Shown here: piece by piece, positions 39,599 to 49,216 of the stretch
How positions within the stretch are numbered: position 1 is the stretch's first letter
How the letters are laid out: each line of letters opens with the position of its first letter
DNA from: Oceanicaulis sp. BBD 1991-10
Lineage (GTDB): Bacteria > Pseudomonadota > Alphaproteobacteria > Caulobacterales > Maricaulaceae
Length of the DNA: 64,000 nucleotides
Direction: 5' to 3'
Assembly: GCA_001657295.1 (NCBI GenBank)
Contig: LYSW01000001.1
Coordinates: 87,499 to 151,498, forward strand
Notes under the pieces: generated by a model
The model's input: the letters and a program-made list of their open reading frames with translations, nothing else
Told to the model about the DNA's origin: nothing
The model's database searches: none
Program-made: the position numbers and the translations under genes

Positions 39599-39962
39599 GA
39601 CCGATCTCTCCTTCCTGGAGACGAAAACCGGACAAGGATTCCGCCTGGCGCATTAACACCTTGGAAAGAAACGTGGTATGCGCGGCGTTTACCGTGACGG
39701 CCCGCCCTGGAGAGGGCTTCCGGCCTTCGCGGGATGAAAATGGTCTGAGCCCGACTTCGTCCTCATCCCGGCCAAGAGGCGCCAGCCGAAATCTTGAGGC
39801 GGTCTCAGAAACAGGCGCGGCCGAATGGATCCCGGCGACCGATGAGCAGGCGGCCTGCTGCGCTCGAAGAGCGTGCCGGCGGTCCGGGGCGGCTGAGACT
39901 GGGTGAGGGAGACATCGTCGCGCGCGATCGAACCGAGGCGAAGCAGGACAGGACCCGTCTTC

Positions 39963-40631
39963 CTATCCCATCCCGGCGCTTTTGAGGATTTGATAGGCTT
40001 CAACCACCTTGGTGAGTTGCTCCTCCATGGAGCGGTCGCCGCCATTGGAATCCGGATGATAGGTGCGCACCAGCTCGGCATAGCGCTTGCGCACGTCGGC
40101 CTTGCTGGACTTGGGATCGAGGCGCAGCGTCTCAAGCGCCCGCTTTTGAAGGCGGCCCATGCCCGCCATGGGATCGTCGCTGGCCGGCCGTTGCCGTTCC
40201 GAGCCGGGCGGCGGCCGGTCGCCGAACAGCGAGAACGGATCGATGAAACCGTCCTTGAAGTCCGCCGAAGCGCGTTCGGCCGCACGGCGCGCGCCGGAGC
40301 CGGAGCCGAAATTCCAGGTCGGACGGTGGCCGTAGGCGTCGGCTTCGCGATGGGCCCGCGCCGCGTCCTCGCTCATGCCCTCGAAGAAGTTCCACTGCTT
40401 ATTGTATTCCGCCGCATGGCTCTGGCAGAACTGATAGAACTCGCCAGGGGCGCCGGCGCTTTTCGGCGACCGGGCGGTCGCCTTGGCGCGGCATTGGGGA
40501 TGTTCGCAGACCTTGTCCTCGGACGCCGGCGCGTCCTTGGGCGGCTTGATGCGGATATCCACAAAGCGTGGCTTGTATTGATAGGCCTCGTCCATGATGG
40601 GAAGTATGGGGTGCGCCGGGTTGACCGGCAA
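39963..40631 (-). CDS. J domain-containing protein (DnaJ-like)
   Basis: RALETLRLDPKSSKADVRKRYAELVRTYHPDSNGGDRSMEEQLTKVVEAYQIL (HPD motif). Confidence 0.93.
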   Translation of the reverse strand: MPVNPAHPILPIMDEAYQYKPRFVDIRIKPPKDAPASEDKVCEHPQCRAKATARSPKSAGAPGEFYQFCQSHAAEYNKQWNFFEGMSEDAARAHREADAYGHRPTWNFGSGSGARRAAERASADFKDGFIDPFSLFGDRPPPGSERQRPASDDPMAGMGRLQKRALETLRLDPKSSKADVRKRYAELVRTYHPDSNGGDRSMEEQLTKVVEAYQILKSAGMG

Positions 40632-40648
40632 TGAAGGGAGCGCGGCGC

Positions 40649-40918
40649 ATGGCAGCCATCGCGAAGAAAATCGAAGATCAGCTCAAGGCGGCCTTCGCGC
40701 CGGATGCGCTGACCATCAAGGATGACAGCGCCCTGCATGCCGGCCATGCCGGCGCGCCGGAGGGCGGGGAAAGCCATTTTACAGTGGAGATCACCGCACG
40801 CGCGTTTGAAGGTTGCAGCCGCGTCGCGCGCCACCGCATGGTCAATAATGCGCTCGCCGAGCTGCTTAAAGGGCCGGTTCACGCCCTCGCGATCAAGGCT
40901 AAGGCGCCGGGCGAGTAG
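40649..40918 (+). CDS. BolA family transcriptional regulator/iron-related protein
   Basis: IEDQLKAAFAPDALTIKDDSALHAGHAGAPEGGESHFTVEITARAFEGCSRVARHRMVNNAL. Confidence 0.93.
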   Translation: MAAIAKKIEDQLKAAFAPDALTIKDDSALHAGHAGAPEGGESHFTVEITARAFEGCSRVARHRMVNNALAELLKGPVHALAIKAKAPGE

Positions 40919-40954
40919 CAAAGGCCAGGCGCTTTGTGATACCTGCCCGCTCCC

Positions 40955-41965
40955 ATGAGCCACGCCGTCATCCCCCACGAAACCGCGCCCCAGGCGGCCC
41001 TGCACACCTGCTGGCCGGCGGCGGCGGATTTGTGGGAAGACGATCTGGCGCCCGCGCGCGCCGAGTTCGCCCGCTTCCTGACCCTGACTGCGGCGGCTGG
41101 CGACGACGGCCATGCCCTGCCGCTGGTCATCTATGCGGCGACCGCAGAGGCTGAAGCCGATGCGCGTCAGCGTATGGGCCGTCTCGCTCGGATCGTCCGA
41201 GCGCCTTATGGCGACGTGTGGGCCCGAGACACCGGTCCGGTCTTCGTCAAACGCCAGGGAGGGCTCGAAGCGGCGCGCTTCACCTTTAACGGCTGGGGCG
41301 GCAAGTACGACCTGGACGGCGACCAGTCGATCGGGGCGGCGATCGCCGCCGAAGCCGACGCGCCCATCGTCGCGTCCGGCCTGGTCTGCGAAGGCGGCGC
41401 GCTTGAGTTTGACGGCGCGGATACGGTGATCACCACCCGCCAATGCCTGCTCAACCCCAATCGCAATCCCGGCTGCACTGAAACCCAGGTCGAGGCCGAG
41501 CTGGAGCGCCTGTTCGGCATCCGAAAAGTGATCTGGCTGGATGAAGGCCTGACGGGCGATCACACCGACGGCCATGTCGACAATATCGCCCGCTTCGCAG
41601 GGCCGGGCATGGTCGTTTGCCAGGCCGCCTCCGGCGCCGATGACCCCAACGCCAGGCTCTATGCAAAGATCGCCGCGGCGCTGCGGGCATCGACCGATGC
41701 TAAGGGCCGCCCGCTCGAAGTGATCGAAATCCCCTCCCCGGGCCTTGTGAAGGACGCCGACGGCGAACCGGCCGCGGCCTCTCATATGAATTGGGTGATC
41801 GGCCCGCGCCATGTGGTGATGCCGGCCTATAACGCCCGGGTTCGAGACGCCGTGCGCGCGCTTCAACGCGGATTTAATGATCGCACGGTTGTCGCGAGCG
41901 ATGCGAACCATATCCTAACCGGCGGCGGGGCATTTCATTGCGTGACCTGTCACCAGCCGGCCTAA
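40955..41965 (+). CDS. aguA: Agmatine deiminase
   Basis: YGDVWARDTGPVFV; FNGWGGKYDLDGDQ; GDHTDGHVDNIARF; catalytic GGGAFHCVTCHQP. Confidence 0.95.
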   Translation: MSHAVIPHETAPQAALHTCWPAAADLWEDDLAPARAEFARFLTLTAAAGDDGHALPLVIYAATAEAEADARQRMGRLARIVRAPYGDVWARDTGPVFVKRQGGLEAARFTFNGWGGKYDLDGDQSIGAAIAAEADAPIVASGLVCEGGALEFDGADTVITTRQCLLNPNRNPGCTETQVEAELERLFGIRKVIWLDEGLTGDHTDGHVDNIARFAGPGMVVCQAASGADDPNARLYAKIAAALRASTDAKGRPLEVIEIPSPGLVKDADGEPAAASHMNWVIGPRHVVMPAYNARVRDAVRALQRGFNDRTVVASDANHILTGGGAFHCVTCHQPA

Positions 41966-41980
41966 GAGGGATCTGACACA

Positions 41981-43138
41981 ATGCTGCCGCTCGCCGCGAT
42001 CGTATTGGCCTTGTCGCCGACCGCAGAAGCTCAGCCGCTGAGCGAACCGCCCATGATGCGCGATCCGCTGGCCTATCTGGACGTCTTTCAGGAACGCCTG
42101 GAACAGGTCGCCAGCCATGAGCGCATGGTGGGCTTTGCTGCAGCCATTATCGAGAACGGGGAAGTGGTCGCCATCCACACCTCGGGCGAAACCGCGCTCG
42201 GGTCTGGCGAAACCGTCACCGAAAACACTCTGTTTCGCGCCGCCTCCGTCACCAAGACCTTCACCGGCACGCTGATCGCGCAGCTTGAGGCGGAGGGCCG
42301 CATCGACCTCGACGCCCCGGCGCCGGAAAGCCTCATCCAGCTGAACGGCGCGCGCCAGCCGACCTGGCGGGAGCTGGTCAGCCATCAAACCGGCCTGCCG
42401 CCCAACGCCTACGACAATCTGATCGAAGCGGGCCGGTCCGCCGAATTCGCGCGCACGCGCCTGGCCGGCGTCGACCTCATCTGCCCGACTGGGCAATGCT
42501 ACAGCTATCAAAATGTCGCCTTCGCCGCTGTCGAGGCGCTGATCGAAGAGGCGACCGGCCTGGACTATGAGGCCGCCGTGGACGCCTTCCTTCTGGACCC
42601 GTTGGGCCTTGAAACCGCCGGCTTCGGCGCCGCGCACATACAGGGCGCCGACAGCTGGGCGCGGCCCCATCGCGGACGGTTGCGCCGCCTGGGCTCAGCG
42701 GCGACCGATTATGACCAGCTGCCCGCCGCAGCCGGCTTGTCGCTCAGCCTCAACGACATGATCGCCTGGGCGCAGGCCCATCTGGACACGCAGGCCGGCC
42801 TTCCCGAAGCGGTGGTGGAGCGCGCCTTCACCCCGCAGACCCGCAGCGCCCGCGAGACCCGCAATCTGCGCCGCCTGCAGCGCATCGACGACACCGCTTA
42901 CGGGTTGGGCTGGCGAATCTATGAATGGGACGACCGCACCCTGATCGCCCATGGCGGCGCGCTGGCGGGCTATGGCTCCCACATCGTGCTGGAGCCGGAG
43001 ACCGGCTTCGCCTTCGTGGCGCTGTGGAATGCTGACTTCGGACTGCCGCGCCTGCTCTGGCCGACGGCGATGGATCTGCGCACCGGCGACGGGCCCGGCG
43101 CCTTCATCGACACCGCGCTGGAGCGCATGGCGCGGTGA
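41981..43138 (+). CDS. Serine hydrolase, beta-lactamase/penicillin-binding family, exported
   Basis: Signal peptide; SxxK = SVTK in FRAASVTKTFTGTLIAQLEAEG; YSYQN. Confidence 0.92.
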   Translation: MLPLAAIVLALSPTAEAQPLSEPPMMRDPLAYLDVFQERLEQVASHERMVGFAAAIIENGEVVAIHTSGETALGSGETVTENTLFRAASVTKTFTGTLIAQLEAEGRIDLDAPAPESLIQLNGARQPTWRELVSHQTGLPPNAYDNLIEAGRSAEFARTRLAGVDLICPTGQCYSYQNVAFAAVEALIEEATGLDYEAAVDAFLLDPLGLETAGFGAAHIQGADSWARPHRGRLRRLGSAATDYDQLPAAAGLSLSLNDMIAWAQAHLDTQAGLPEAVVERAFTPQTRSARETRNLRRLQRIDDTAYGLGWRIYEWDDRTLIAHGGALAGYGSHIVLEPETGFAFVALWNADFGLPRLLWPTAMDLRTGDGPGAFIDTALERMAR

Positions 43139-43965
43139 GCGGAACGCTCAAGGTCGCCGCTCTGCAGGCCGGCTTCGGCGCAGATATTGCGGCGAATATT
43201 CAGACCGTCATCGATCTGACAGAAGCGGCCGGCGCAGAAGGAGCCGGGATCGTATTGCCGCCCGAACTCTTCCAGGGGCCGTATTTCTGCAAGACCCAGG
43301 ACGAAGCCTGGTTCGAACACGCCTTCCCGGCGCTGCAGCATCCTTGCGTGACCGCGCTTCAGCCCGTGTCCAAGCGGTTGAACGTGGCTATCCCGGTCTC
43401 GATTTATGAGAAGGACGGGCCGGAATACTATAATTCCATCGTCATGCTGGACGGCGGCGAGCCGCTGGGCGTCTACCGCAAGAGCCATATTCCCGACGGC
43501 CCGGGTTATCAGGAGAAGTTCTACTTCCGGCCCGGCGACACCGGCTTCAAGGTCTGGGACACCCGGCACGGCAAGGTCGGCGTGGGCATTTGCTGGGACC
43601 AGTGGTTTCCCGAAGCCGCCCGCGCCATGGCGCTCGCCGGCGCCGAGATTCTGCTCTATCCCACCGCCATCGGCTCGGAGCCCCATGACGGTGGTCTGGA
43701 CACCGCCGCGCGCTGGCGCCGGGTCATGCAGGGTCACGCGGTCGCCAATGTCATGCCAGTCGTCGCGGCGAACCGCATCGGCGATGAAGACGGCCAGGTG
43801 TTTTACGGGACCAGCTTCATCGCGGACCATGCCGGCGAAATCGTCGCGGACCTGGGCCGAGAGGAGGCCGGCGTGATCACCGCCGCGTTCGACCGCGATT
43901 TCCTGACCCGCCACCGCGCCGCCTGGGGCTTTTTCCGGGACCGGCGGACGGCGTTGTACCGATAG
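43135..43965 (+). CDS. aguB: N-carbamoylputrescine amidase (GTG start)
   Basis: VLPPELFQGPYFCKTQDE; YRKSHIPDGPGYQEKFYFRPGDTGFKVWDT; VGICWDQWFPEAARAMALAGAEILLYPTAIGSEP. Confidence 0.95.
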   Translation: MSGTLKVAALQAGFGADIAANIQTVIDLTEAAGAEGAGIVLPPELFQGPYFCKTQDEAWFEHAFPALQHPCVTALQPVSKRLNVAIPVSIYEKDGPEYYNSIVMLDGGEPLGVYRKSHIPDGPGYQEKFYFRPGDTGFKVWDTRHGKVGVGICWDQWFPEAARAMALAGAEILLYPTAIGSEPHDGGLDTAARWRRVMQGHAVANVMPVVAANRIGDEDGQVFYGTSFIADHAGEIVADLGREEAGVITAAFDRDFLTRHRAAWGFFRDRRTALYR

Positions 43966-43968
43966 GGC

Positions 43969-45138
43969 CTAGATCGCCCCGCGCGCCTTCATCGCGGCGA
44001 TGCGGGCCTCGTCAAAACCAGCCTCCCGCGCCAGCGCTTCGGAGTGTTCGCCGAATTCCGGCGTCAGCGGATCGGGCCGCGCGGGCTCCTTCGCAAAGCG
44101 TATGGGCGGGCCGATATGGCGGTTGCCGTTTGAATCCTCCAGCACCATGTCGCGGGCCGCGGTGTGCGGATCGTCAAATGCGTCCTTCAAGCTGCGCACC
44201 GGCGCCCAGCAGACGTCGATCCCGGTCAGAAAGGCCTCCCATTCCGACAGCGTCTTCCTGGAGAATTCTTCCTTGAAGAAATCACGCAGCGGCGCCTGAC
44301 CGGGACCGGGATCGCGCTTTGCGATCTCAATCAGATCTTCGCGGCCGAGCGCGAGGAGCAGATTGGCGGCGAATTTCACTTCCGATCCGCCCAGAACCAG
44401 ATGGCGGCCGTCGCGGGTCTCGTAGACATGATACATGCCCGCCCCGCCGAAGCTGCGCATGTCCTTGACCGGCGGGCGGACATCATCGGCGAAGACCGGA
44501 CCGGTGACGTTCGGCGTCCAGGCCAGGCAGGCGTCATACATCGCCATATCGATGAAATCGCCCTCGCCGGTGGCGTGGCGCCGGTGAAGCGCCATCAAGA
44601 TTGCGGAGAGCGCCATCAGCGAGGCCGCCATGTCGGCGACCGGCATGTTGGGGCTCGCCGGTTTGCCGTCCTCCAATCCGCGATTGAGATCGACCAGGCC
44701 GGCCATCGCCTGAACCGTCAGGTCATGGGCGGGCCTGGCCGCATATTCGCCGTCCTGCCCGAACGCGGAAATGGAGCAATAGACCAGAGCCGGATTGATC
44801 GCGGACAGGGTCGCATAGTCCGCCGCCAGGCGCTTTGCGACGCCGGGGCGGAAGGCCTCCACCACCACGTCGGCGTCTTCGACCAGGGCGTGGAGCAAAG
44901 CGCGCCCGTCCTCGTCCTTCAGGTTCAGCTTCAGGGATTTCTTGCCGCGCGCGATATTGCGGAACCAGACCGAAACGCCGTCCTCGGTCTTCCAGCCGAT
45001 CTCGCGCGTGGGCTCGCCGAGGCCGTTGGCGGGCTCGACCATGATCACCTCCGCGCCATGGTCGGCCATCATCAGGGTCAGATGCGGCCCCGGCAAAAAG
45101 GCGGACAGATCAAGGACTTTGAGACCGGCAAGTTTCAT
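43969..45138 (-). CDS. CaiB/BaiF family (family III) CoA-transferase, copy 1
   Basis: MKLAGLKVLDLSAFLPGPHLTLMMADHGAEVIMVEP; start chosen at internal Met before the conserved N-terminus. Confidence 0.92.
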   Translation of the reverse strand: MKLAGLKVLDLSAFLPGPHLTLMMADHGAEVIMVEPANGLGEPTREIGWKTEDGVSVWFRNIARGKKSLKLNLKDEDGRALLHALVEDADVVVEAFRPGVAKRLAADYATLSAINPALVYCSISAFGQDGEYAARPAHDLTVQAMAGLVDLNRGLEDGKPASPNMPVADMAASLMALSAILMALHRRHATGEGDFIDMAMYDACLAWTPNVTGPVFADDVRPPVKDMRSFGGAGMYHVYETRDGRHLVLGGSEVKFAANLLLALGREDLIEIAKRDPGPGQAPLRDFFKEEFSRKTLSEWEAFLTGIDVCWAPVRSLKDAFDDPHTAARDMVLEDSNGNRHIGPPIRFAKEPARPDPLTPEFGEHSEALAREAGFDEARIAAMKARGAI

Positions 45139-45159
45139 GGGCGTTCCCGCAAGGCGCAC

Positions 45160-45215
45160 AGCTGGTGTCCTCCCCGGCATGCGGGGAAGTGTCAGCGAGG
45201 CTGACAATGGGGAGA
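45160..45215. repeat. Palindromic intergenic repeat-like element (cctccccggcatgcggggaagtgtcagcgaggctgacaatgggg)
   Basis: ccccggcatgcgggg palindrome plus gtcagcgaggctgac inverted repeat; resembles dispersed GC-rich intergenic repeats. Confidence 0.5.
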
Positions 45216-45260
45216 TAGCATGAATCTGAAAAGAAGGTCGCCGCCTCCGGCGTCGCCGGC

Positions 45261-46433
45261 TTACTCCGCCGCCTTGTCCTGGCGGTCGCCGTCGAGCAAT
45301 TCGTCGAGGATTTCCCGGGTGTGCTCGCCCAGCTTGGGCGCGCGCGCCCCGGTCGGGCGCTCGCCATTGATCCGGAAGGGTTCGCGCAAGAGGCGCAAGC
45401 CGTCCGGCTTGTCGGGATGGTCGACGATTTCGATCAGGTCAGCGGCGTCCGGCGCATCGAGCGCTTCGGCGACCGTGTAGACCGGCGCGGCGGGCACTTT
45501 GCCGCCGAGCACATCCATCCAGTGGTCCGTGGTCGCCGTGGACAGATAGGCGTCGAGCTCGTCCTGCAGCCAGCGCCGATGGGCGCGCCGCGCGGCCATG
45601 TCGGCGAAATCGGGATTCTTCAGCAAATCCTCGCGCCCGACCGCCTCACAGAAGGCGCCCCAGAATTTGGGCAGCTGGCACATTACGAAAATCCAGCCGT
45701 CCACCGTCTTGAACAATTGGCTGGGCGCCACGGAGGGATGGGAGGAGCGCTCCAGGCGCTCGGTTTCCTTGCCCTCGTTAAGATACCAGGTCGCCGGATA
45801 GGACAGCTGGTGAAGCGCGGTGTCGAGCAGCGAAGTGTCGACGTCACAGCCCACGCCGGTCTGGCGCGCGCCGAGAATGGCGGAGACCAGGGCCGTCGCC
45901 ATCATGGTCCCGGTCATATAATCGACCATGGACAGGCCGAAGCGCGCAGGCGGGCCGTCCGGTTCGCCGGTCAGCGACAGAAAGCCGGCCTCGGCCTGCA
46001 TGAGATAATCATAGCCCGGCCAGGCTTCGCGCTCGCCGCCGCGGCCATAGGCGGACAGATGCGCGCAGACGATATCGGTCTTGATCGTCGCCAGCGCCGC
46101 ATAATCGACTTTCAGCTTGGCCGGCAAATCGCCGCGCAGATTGTTGGCGACCGCATCGGCGCTCTCAACCAGACGCTCGAAGATGCGCCGGTCGCCCTTG
46201 TCCTTCAGGTCCAGCGCGACGGATTTTTTGCCGCGATTGAACGTCTGGAAGAACTGGCTGTCATGCTCGCCGAGAAAATAGGGTCCGGCCTGGCGCGCGC
46301 TGTCGCCGCCGGAGGCCGGGTTCTCGATCTTGATGACCTCAGCGCCCAAGCTGGCGAGCAGCTGCGTGCCGTACGGACCGGCGCCGTACTGCTCGATGGT
46401 CAGGATTCTAAGCCCGGCCAGCGGCTTATGCAT
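45261..46433 (-). CDS. CaiB/BaiF family (family III) CoA-transferase, copy 2
   Basis: MHKPLAGLRILTIEQYGAGPYGTQLLASLGAEVIKIENPASGGDSAR. Confidence 0.92.
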   Translation of the reverse strand: MHKPLAGLRILTIEQYGAGPYGTQLLASLGAEVIKIENPASGGDSARQAGPYFLGEHDSQFFQTFNRGKKSVALDLKDKGDRRIFERLVESADAVANNLRGDLPAKLKVDYAALATIKTDIVCAHLSAYGRGGEREAWPGYDYLMQAEAGFLSLTGEPDGPPARFGLSMVDYMTGTMMATALVSAILGARQTGVGCDVDTSLLDTALHQLSYPATWYLNEGKETERLERSSHPSVAPSQLFKTVDGWIFVMCQLPKFWGAFCEAVGREDLLKNPDFADMAARRAHRRWLQDELDAYLSTATTDHWMDVLGGKVPAAPVYTVAEALDAPDAADLIEIVDHPDKPDGLRLLREPFRINGERPTGARAPKLGEHTREILDELLDGDRQDKAAE

Positions 46434-46564
46434 GTCTCCGGCCCTCCCCGGTGAGCGCATAGTGCGGGCGCTTCGTTGAACGCACTACAACATAACCGAT
46501 GTGTCGCCCTTAATCCAAATCAATCGACACGCATGCTGCAGTTCCTGTGCACAACTCCCAGCGT

Positions 46565-47761
46565 TCAGACAGGATTTCGCTTCACAAGCTGCTTGGCGAT
46601 GATGATGCGCTGCATCTCGTTCGTGCCTTCTCCGATGCACATCAAGGGCGCGTCCCGGTAAAGCCGCTCGATGACATATTCCTTGGAATAACCATAGCCG
46701 CCATGAATGCGCATGGCCTCGGTGGCGACCTCGACCGCGATCTCAGACGCGAAATATTTCGCCATGCCGGCTTCCATGTCGATCCGCGCGCCGGTGTCGT
46801 AGGCGCGCGCCGCGTCTTCCACCAAAAGCTCGGCGGCGCGCGTCTTCGCGGCCATCTCGCCCAGCTTTAATTGGATCGCCTGGTGTTCGCAGATCGGCTT
46901 GCCCATGGTCTTGCGGGTCTGGGCGTAAGCGACCGATTCGCGCAGCGCCCGTTTGGCGATGCCGACCGAGCGCGCAGCGATGTTGATCCGCCCGATCTCC
47001 AGACCGCCGGTCGCCATGAAGAAGCCTTTGCCCTCTTCTCCGCCGACCAGGCTCAAGGCCGCATCGCACGCATAGTCTTCGAACACGAACTCGCCGGAAT
47101 CGATGCCTTTATAGCCCAGCTTCTCCAGCTTCTTGCCGTTGCGGATGCCGGGGCGCTCTTCGCCGGTCTCCGGATCGATCTTGGAGACGATCAGCATGCT
47201 CATGCCCTTATAGCGGGGCTCGGCGGATGGATCGGTCTTCACCAACAGCGCGCAGGCCTGGCCCTGGATCGCATTGGAGATCCAGGTCTTGGCGCCGTTG
47301 ACCACATAGGTGTCGCCGGCCCGTCTGGCGGTGGTGCGGATCGCCTGCAGATCGGTGCCGGCGTCCGGCTCGGTCAGGCCCAGCCCGCCGCGGATCTCGC
47401 CGGCGGCGAATTTGGGCAGCCAGTAGGCCTTTTGCGCGTCCGTGCCGAAACGCTGGACGATCTGCGCCATCATCAGGTGGGAATTGAAGATGCCGGTCAG
47501 GCTCATCCATTCTTCCGCGATCATGGTGACGATTTTGGAATAGGTGCTCGCCGACAGGCCCAGCCCGCCATATTCGGGATCGATCAGCGCGCCGAACAGG
47601 CCGAGTTCCTTCATGTCCTCGACCAGATCGGCGGGCCATTCATCGGCGTGTTCGAGATCCATCGCGACGGGCGCGACCTTCTTCTCGATCCACTTGCCGA
47701 TGGCGTCGAGCATCTGGCGCTCGTCCTCGGCGGTCATCTGATAGCTGTCAGCGGCGGCCAT
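46565..47761 (-). CDS. Acyl-CoA dehydrogenase family protein
   Basis: GLTEPDAGTDLQAIRTTARRAGDTYVVNGAKTWISNA; RIHGGYGYSKEYVIERLYRDA. Confidence 0.95.
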   Translation of the reverse strand: MAAADSYQMTAEDERQMLDAIGKWIEKKVAPVAMDLEHADEWPADLVEDMKELGLFGALIDPEYGGLGLSASTYSKIVTMIAEEWMSLTGIFNSHLMMAQIVQRFGTDAQKAYWLPKFAAGEIRGGLGLTEPDAGTDLQAIRTTARRAGDTYVVNGAKTWISNAIQGQACALLVKTDPSAEPRYKGMSMLIVSKIDPETGEERPGIRNGKKLEKLGYKGIDSGEFVFEDYACDAALSLVGGEEGKGFFMATGGLEIGRINIAARSVGIAKRALRESVAYAQTRKTMGKPICEHQAIQLKLGEMAAKTRAAELLVEDAARAYDTGARIDMEAGMAKYFASEIAVEVATEAMRIHGGYGYSKEYVIERLYRDAPLMCIGEGTNEMQRIIIAKQLVKRNPV

Positions 47762-47772
47762 GGCGGCGCTCC

Positions 47773-48294
47773 CTAATAGGTTTCAACCTTGTCCTCGACC
47801 GCGTTGCCGCGCGCCGGGATGAGCATGTTGCGTTTGAAGGTGCAGACCATCTCGCCGTTCTGATTGAAGCCGCGGGTCAGCACGGTGACGATGCCCTGGC
47901 CCGGCCGGGACTTGCTCTCGCGCTTGGCCAGCACTTCGCTCTCGCCATACAGCGTGTCGCCGTGGAAGACCGGCGCGGTGAATTTCACCTCGTCCATGCC
48001 CAGATTGGCGATGGCCTTCTGGGAGACGTCGGTGACGCTCATCCCGATCAAAAGCGCGAGCGTGTAAGGGCTGACCACCAGATTCTGCTTGAACTCGCTT
48101 TGCTTGGCGAACTCGGCGTCGAAATGCATGGGATGCGTATTCAGCGTCAAAAGCGTGAACATGTGATTGTCGTATTCCGTGACCGTCTTGCCGGGCCGGT
48201 GCTCGTAGACATCGCCGACGTTAAAATCCTCGAAATAGCGCCCGAAAGTCTCGCGATAGCGCTGCGGGCCGACTTCCTTATGGGTTTGAACCAA
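47773..48294 (-). CDS. MaoC family enoyl-CoA hydratase/dehydratase
   Basis: FEDFNVGDVYEHRPGKTVTEYDNHMFTLLTLNTHPMHFDAEFAKQSEFKQNLVVSPY. Confidence 0.93.
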   Translation of the reverse strand: MVQTHKEVGPQRYRETFGRYFEDFNVGDVYEHRPGKTVTEYDNHMFTLLTLNTHPMHFDAEFAKQSEFKQNLVVSPYTLALLIGMSVTDVSQKAIANLGMDEVKFTAPVFHGDTLYGESEVLAKRESKSRPGQGIVTVLTRGFNQNGEMVCTFKRNMLIPARGNAVEDKVETY

Positions 48295-48305
48295 GATGAG
48301 CTCCT

Positions 48306-49109
48306 TTAAGCACGCGCGGCCGCCAGCACCCGGCGGGCGCGGCGGATGATCGGCGCTTCAATCAATCGATCATCCAGCAAGGCGGCGCCCCCGCCCGCTG
48401 CATCGAGAGCGGCGATGACGCGTTCGGCCTCGGCGATTTCGGCTTCACTCGGCGTGAAGACGCCGTTCACGGCGCGCACCTGGGCGGGGTGAATGCAGGC
48501 CTTCGCCGAATAGCCGAGCGCCTTGACCCGTTCGGTCTCCGCGATCAGGCCGGCTTCGTCATTGACCTTGAGATAAGGCACGTCGATCGCCGGCGCCCCG
48601 GCGGCCGCGCAGGCGGCGACGACCTGGCCACGGGCGAAAAACAGCGGCTCCCAGTCCATGGAAACACCCAGATCCGCCGCCATATCGCCGCCGCCGAACA
48701 ACACGGCTTCAACCCGGTCCGCCTCGCAAATCTCCCAGGCGTTGCGAAGGGCTGGAGCGCTCTCGATGATCGGCACGATGCCGCCGGCCGCCGCTTCGCC
48801 CAGCGCGGCGCCGAGAATGTCGATCTGACCGGCGCTTTCGGCCTTGGGCAGCATCACGAAGTCCGGCGCATGGGGATGACCGGCGAGCGCGTCGGCGTCG
48901 TCGCGGCCCCATTCGCTCTCCAGCGCGTTGAGCCGGACGGCGAAACGGCCCGGACGGTCCAGGGCCTCCAGCACGGCCTGGCGGGCCTCGGCTTTCTGGT
49001 CGGGCGCGACCGCATCCTCAAGATCCACCACCACGGCGTCCGCCCCGGCGCCAAGCGCCTTGACGATGCGCTCGGGGCGCGAAGCGGGAACGAAAAGCAG
49101 GCTGCGCAT
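48306..49109 (-). CDS. CitE/HpcH-type CoA ester lyase
   Basis: MRSLLFVPASRPERIVKALGAGADAVVVDLEDAVAPDQKAEAR. Confidence 0.92.
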   Translation of the reverse strand: MRSLLFVPASRPERIVKALGAGADAVVVDLEDAVAPDQKAEARQAVLEALDRPGRFAVRLNALESEWGRDDADALAGHPHAPDFVMLPKAESAGQIDILGAALGEAAAGGIVPIIESAPALRNAWEICEADRVEAVLFGGGDMAADLGVSMDWEPLFFARGQVVAACAAAGAPAIDVPYLKVNDEAGLIAETERVKALGYSAKACIHPAQVRAVNGVFTPSEAEIAEAERVIAALDAAGGGAALLDDRLIEAPIIRRARRVLAAARA

Positions 49110-49216
49110 GGCTGGATTTGACGTCAGCTGAGTTGTCCGGACAAATAGCGTCCGCCGCGCCTGCGGTCAAGAATTCCGCCCGCCTCCGGCCGGCGGCCAC
49201 ATGGGAGACAGACATT

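Noticed and set aside
40373-41911. 512-aa minus-strand ORF spanning bolA/aguA
   Set aside because: Covers two well-supported genes on the opposite strand and has no family features.
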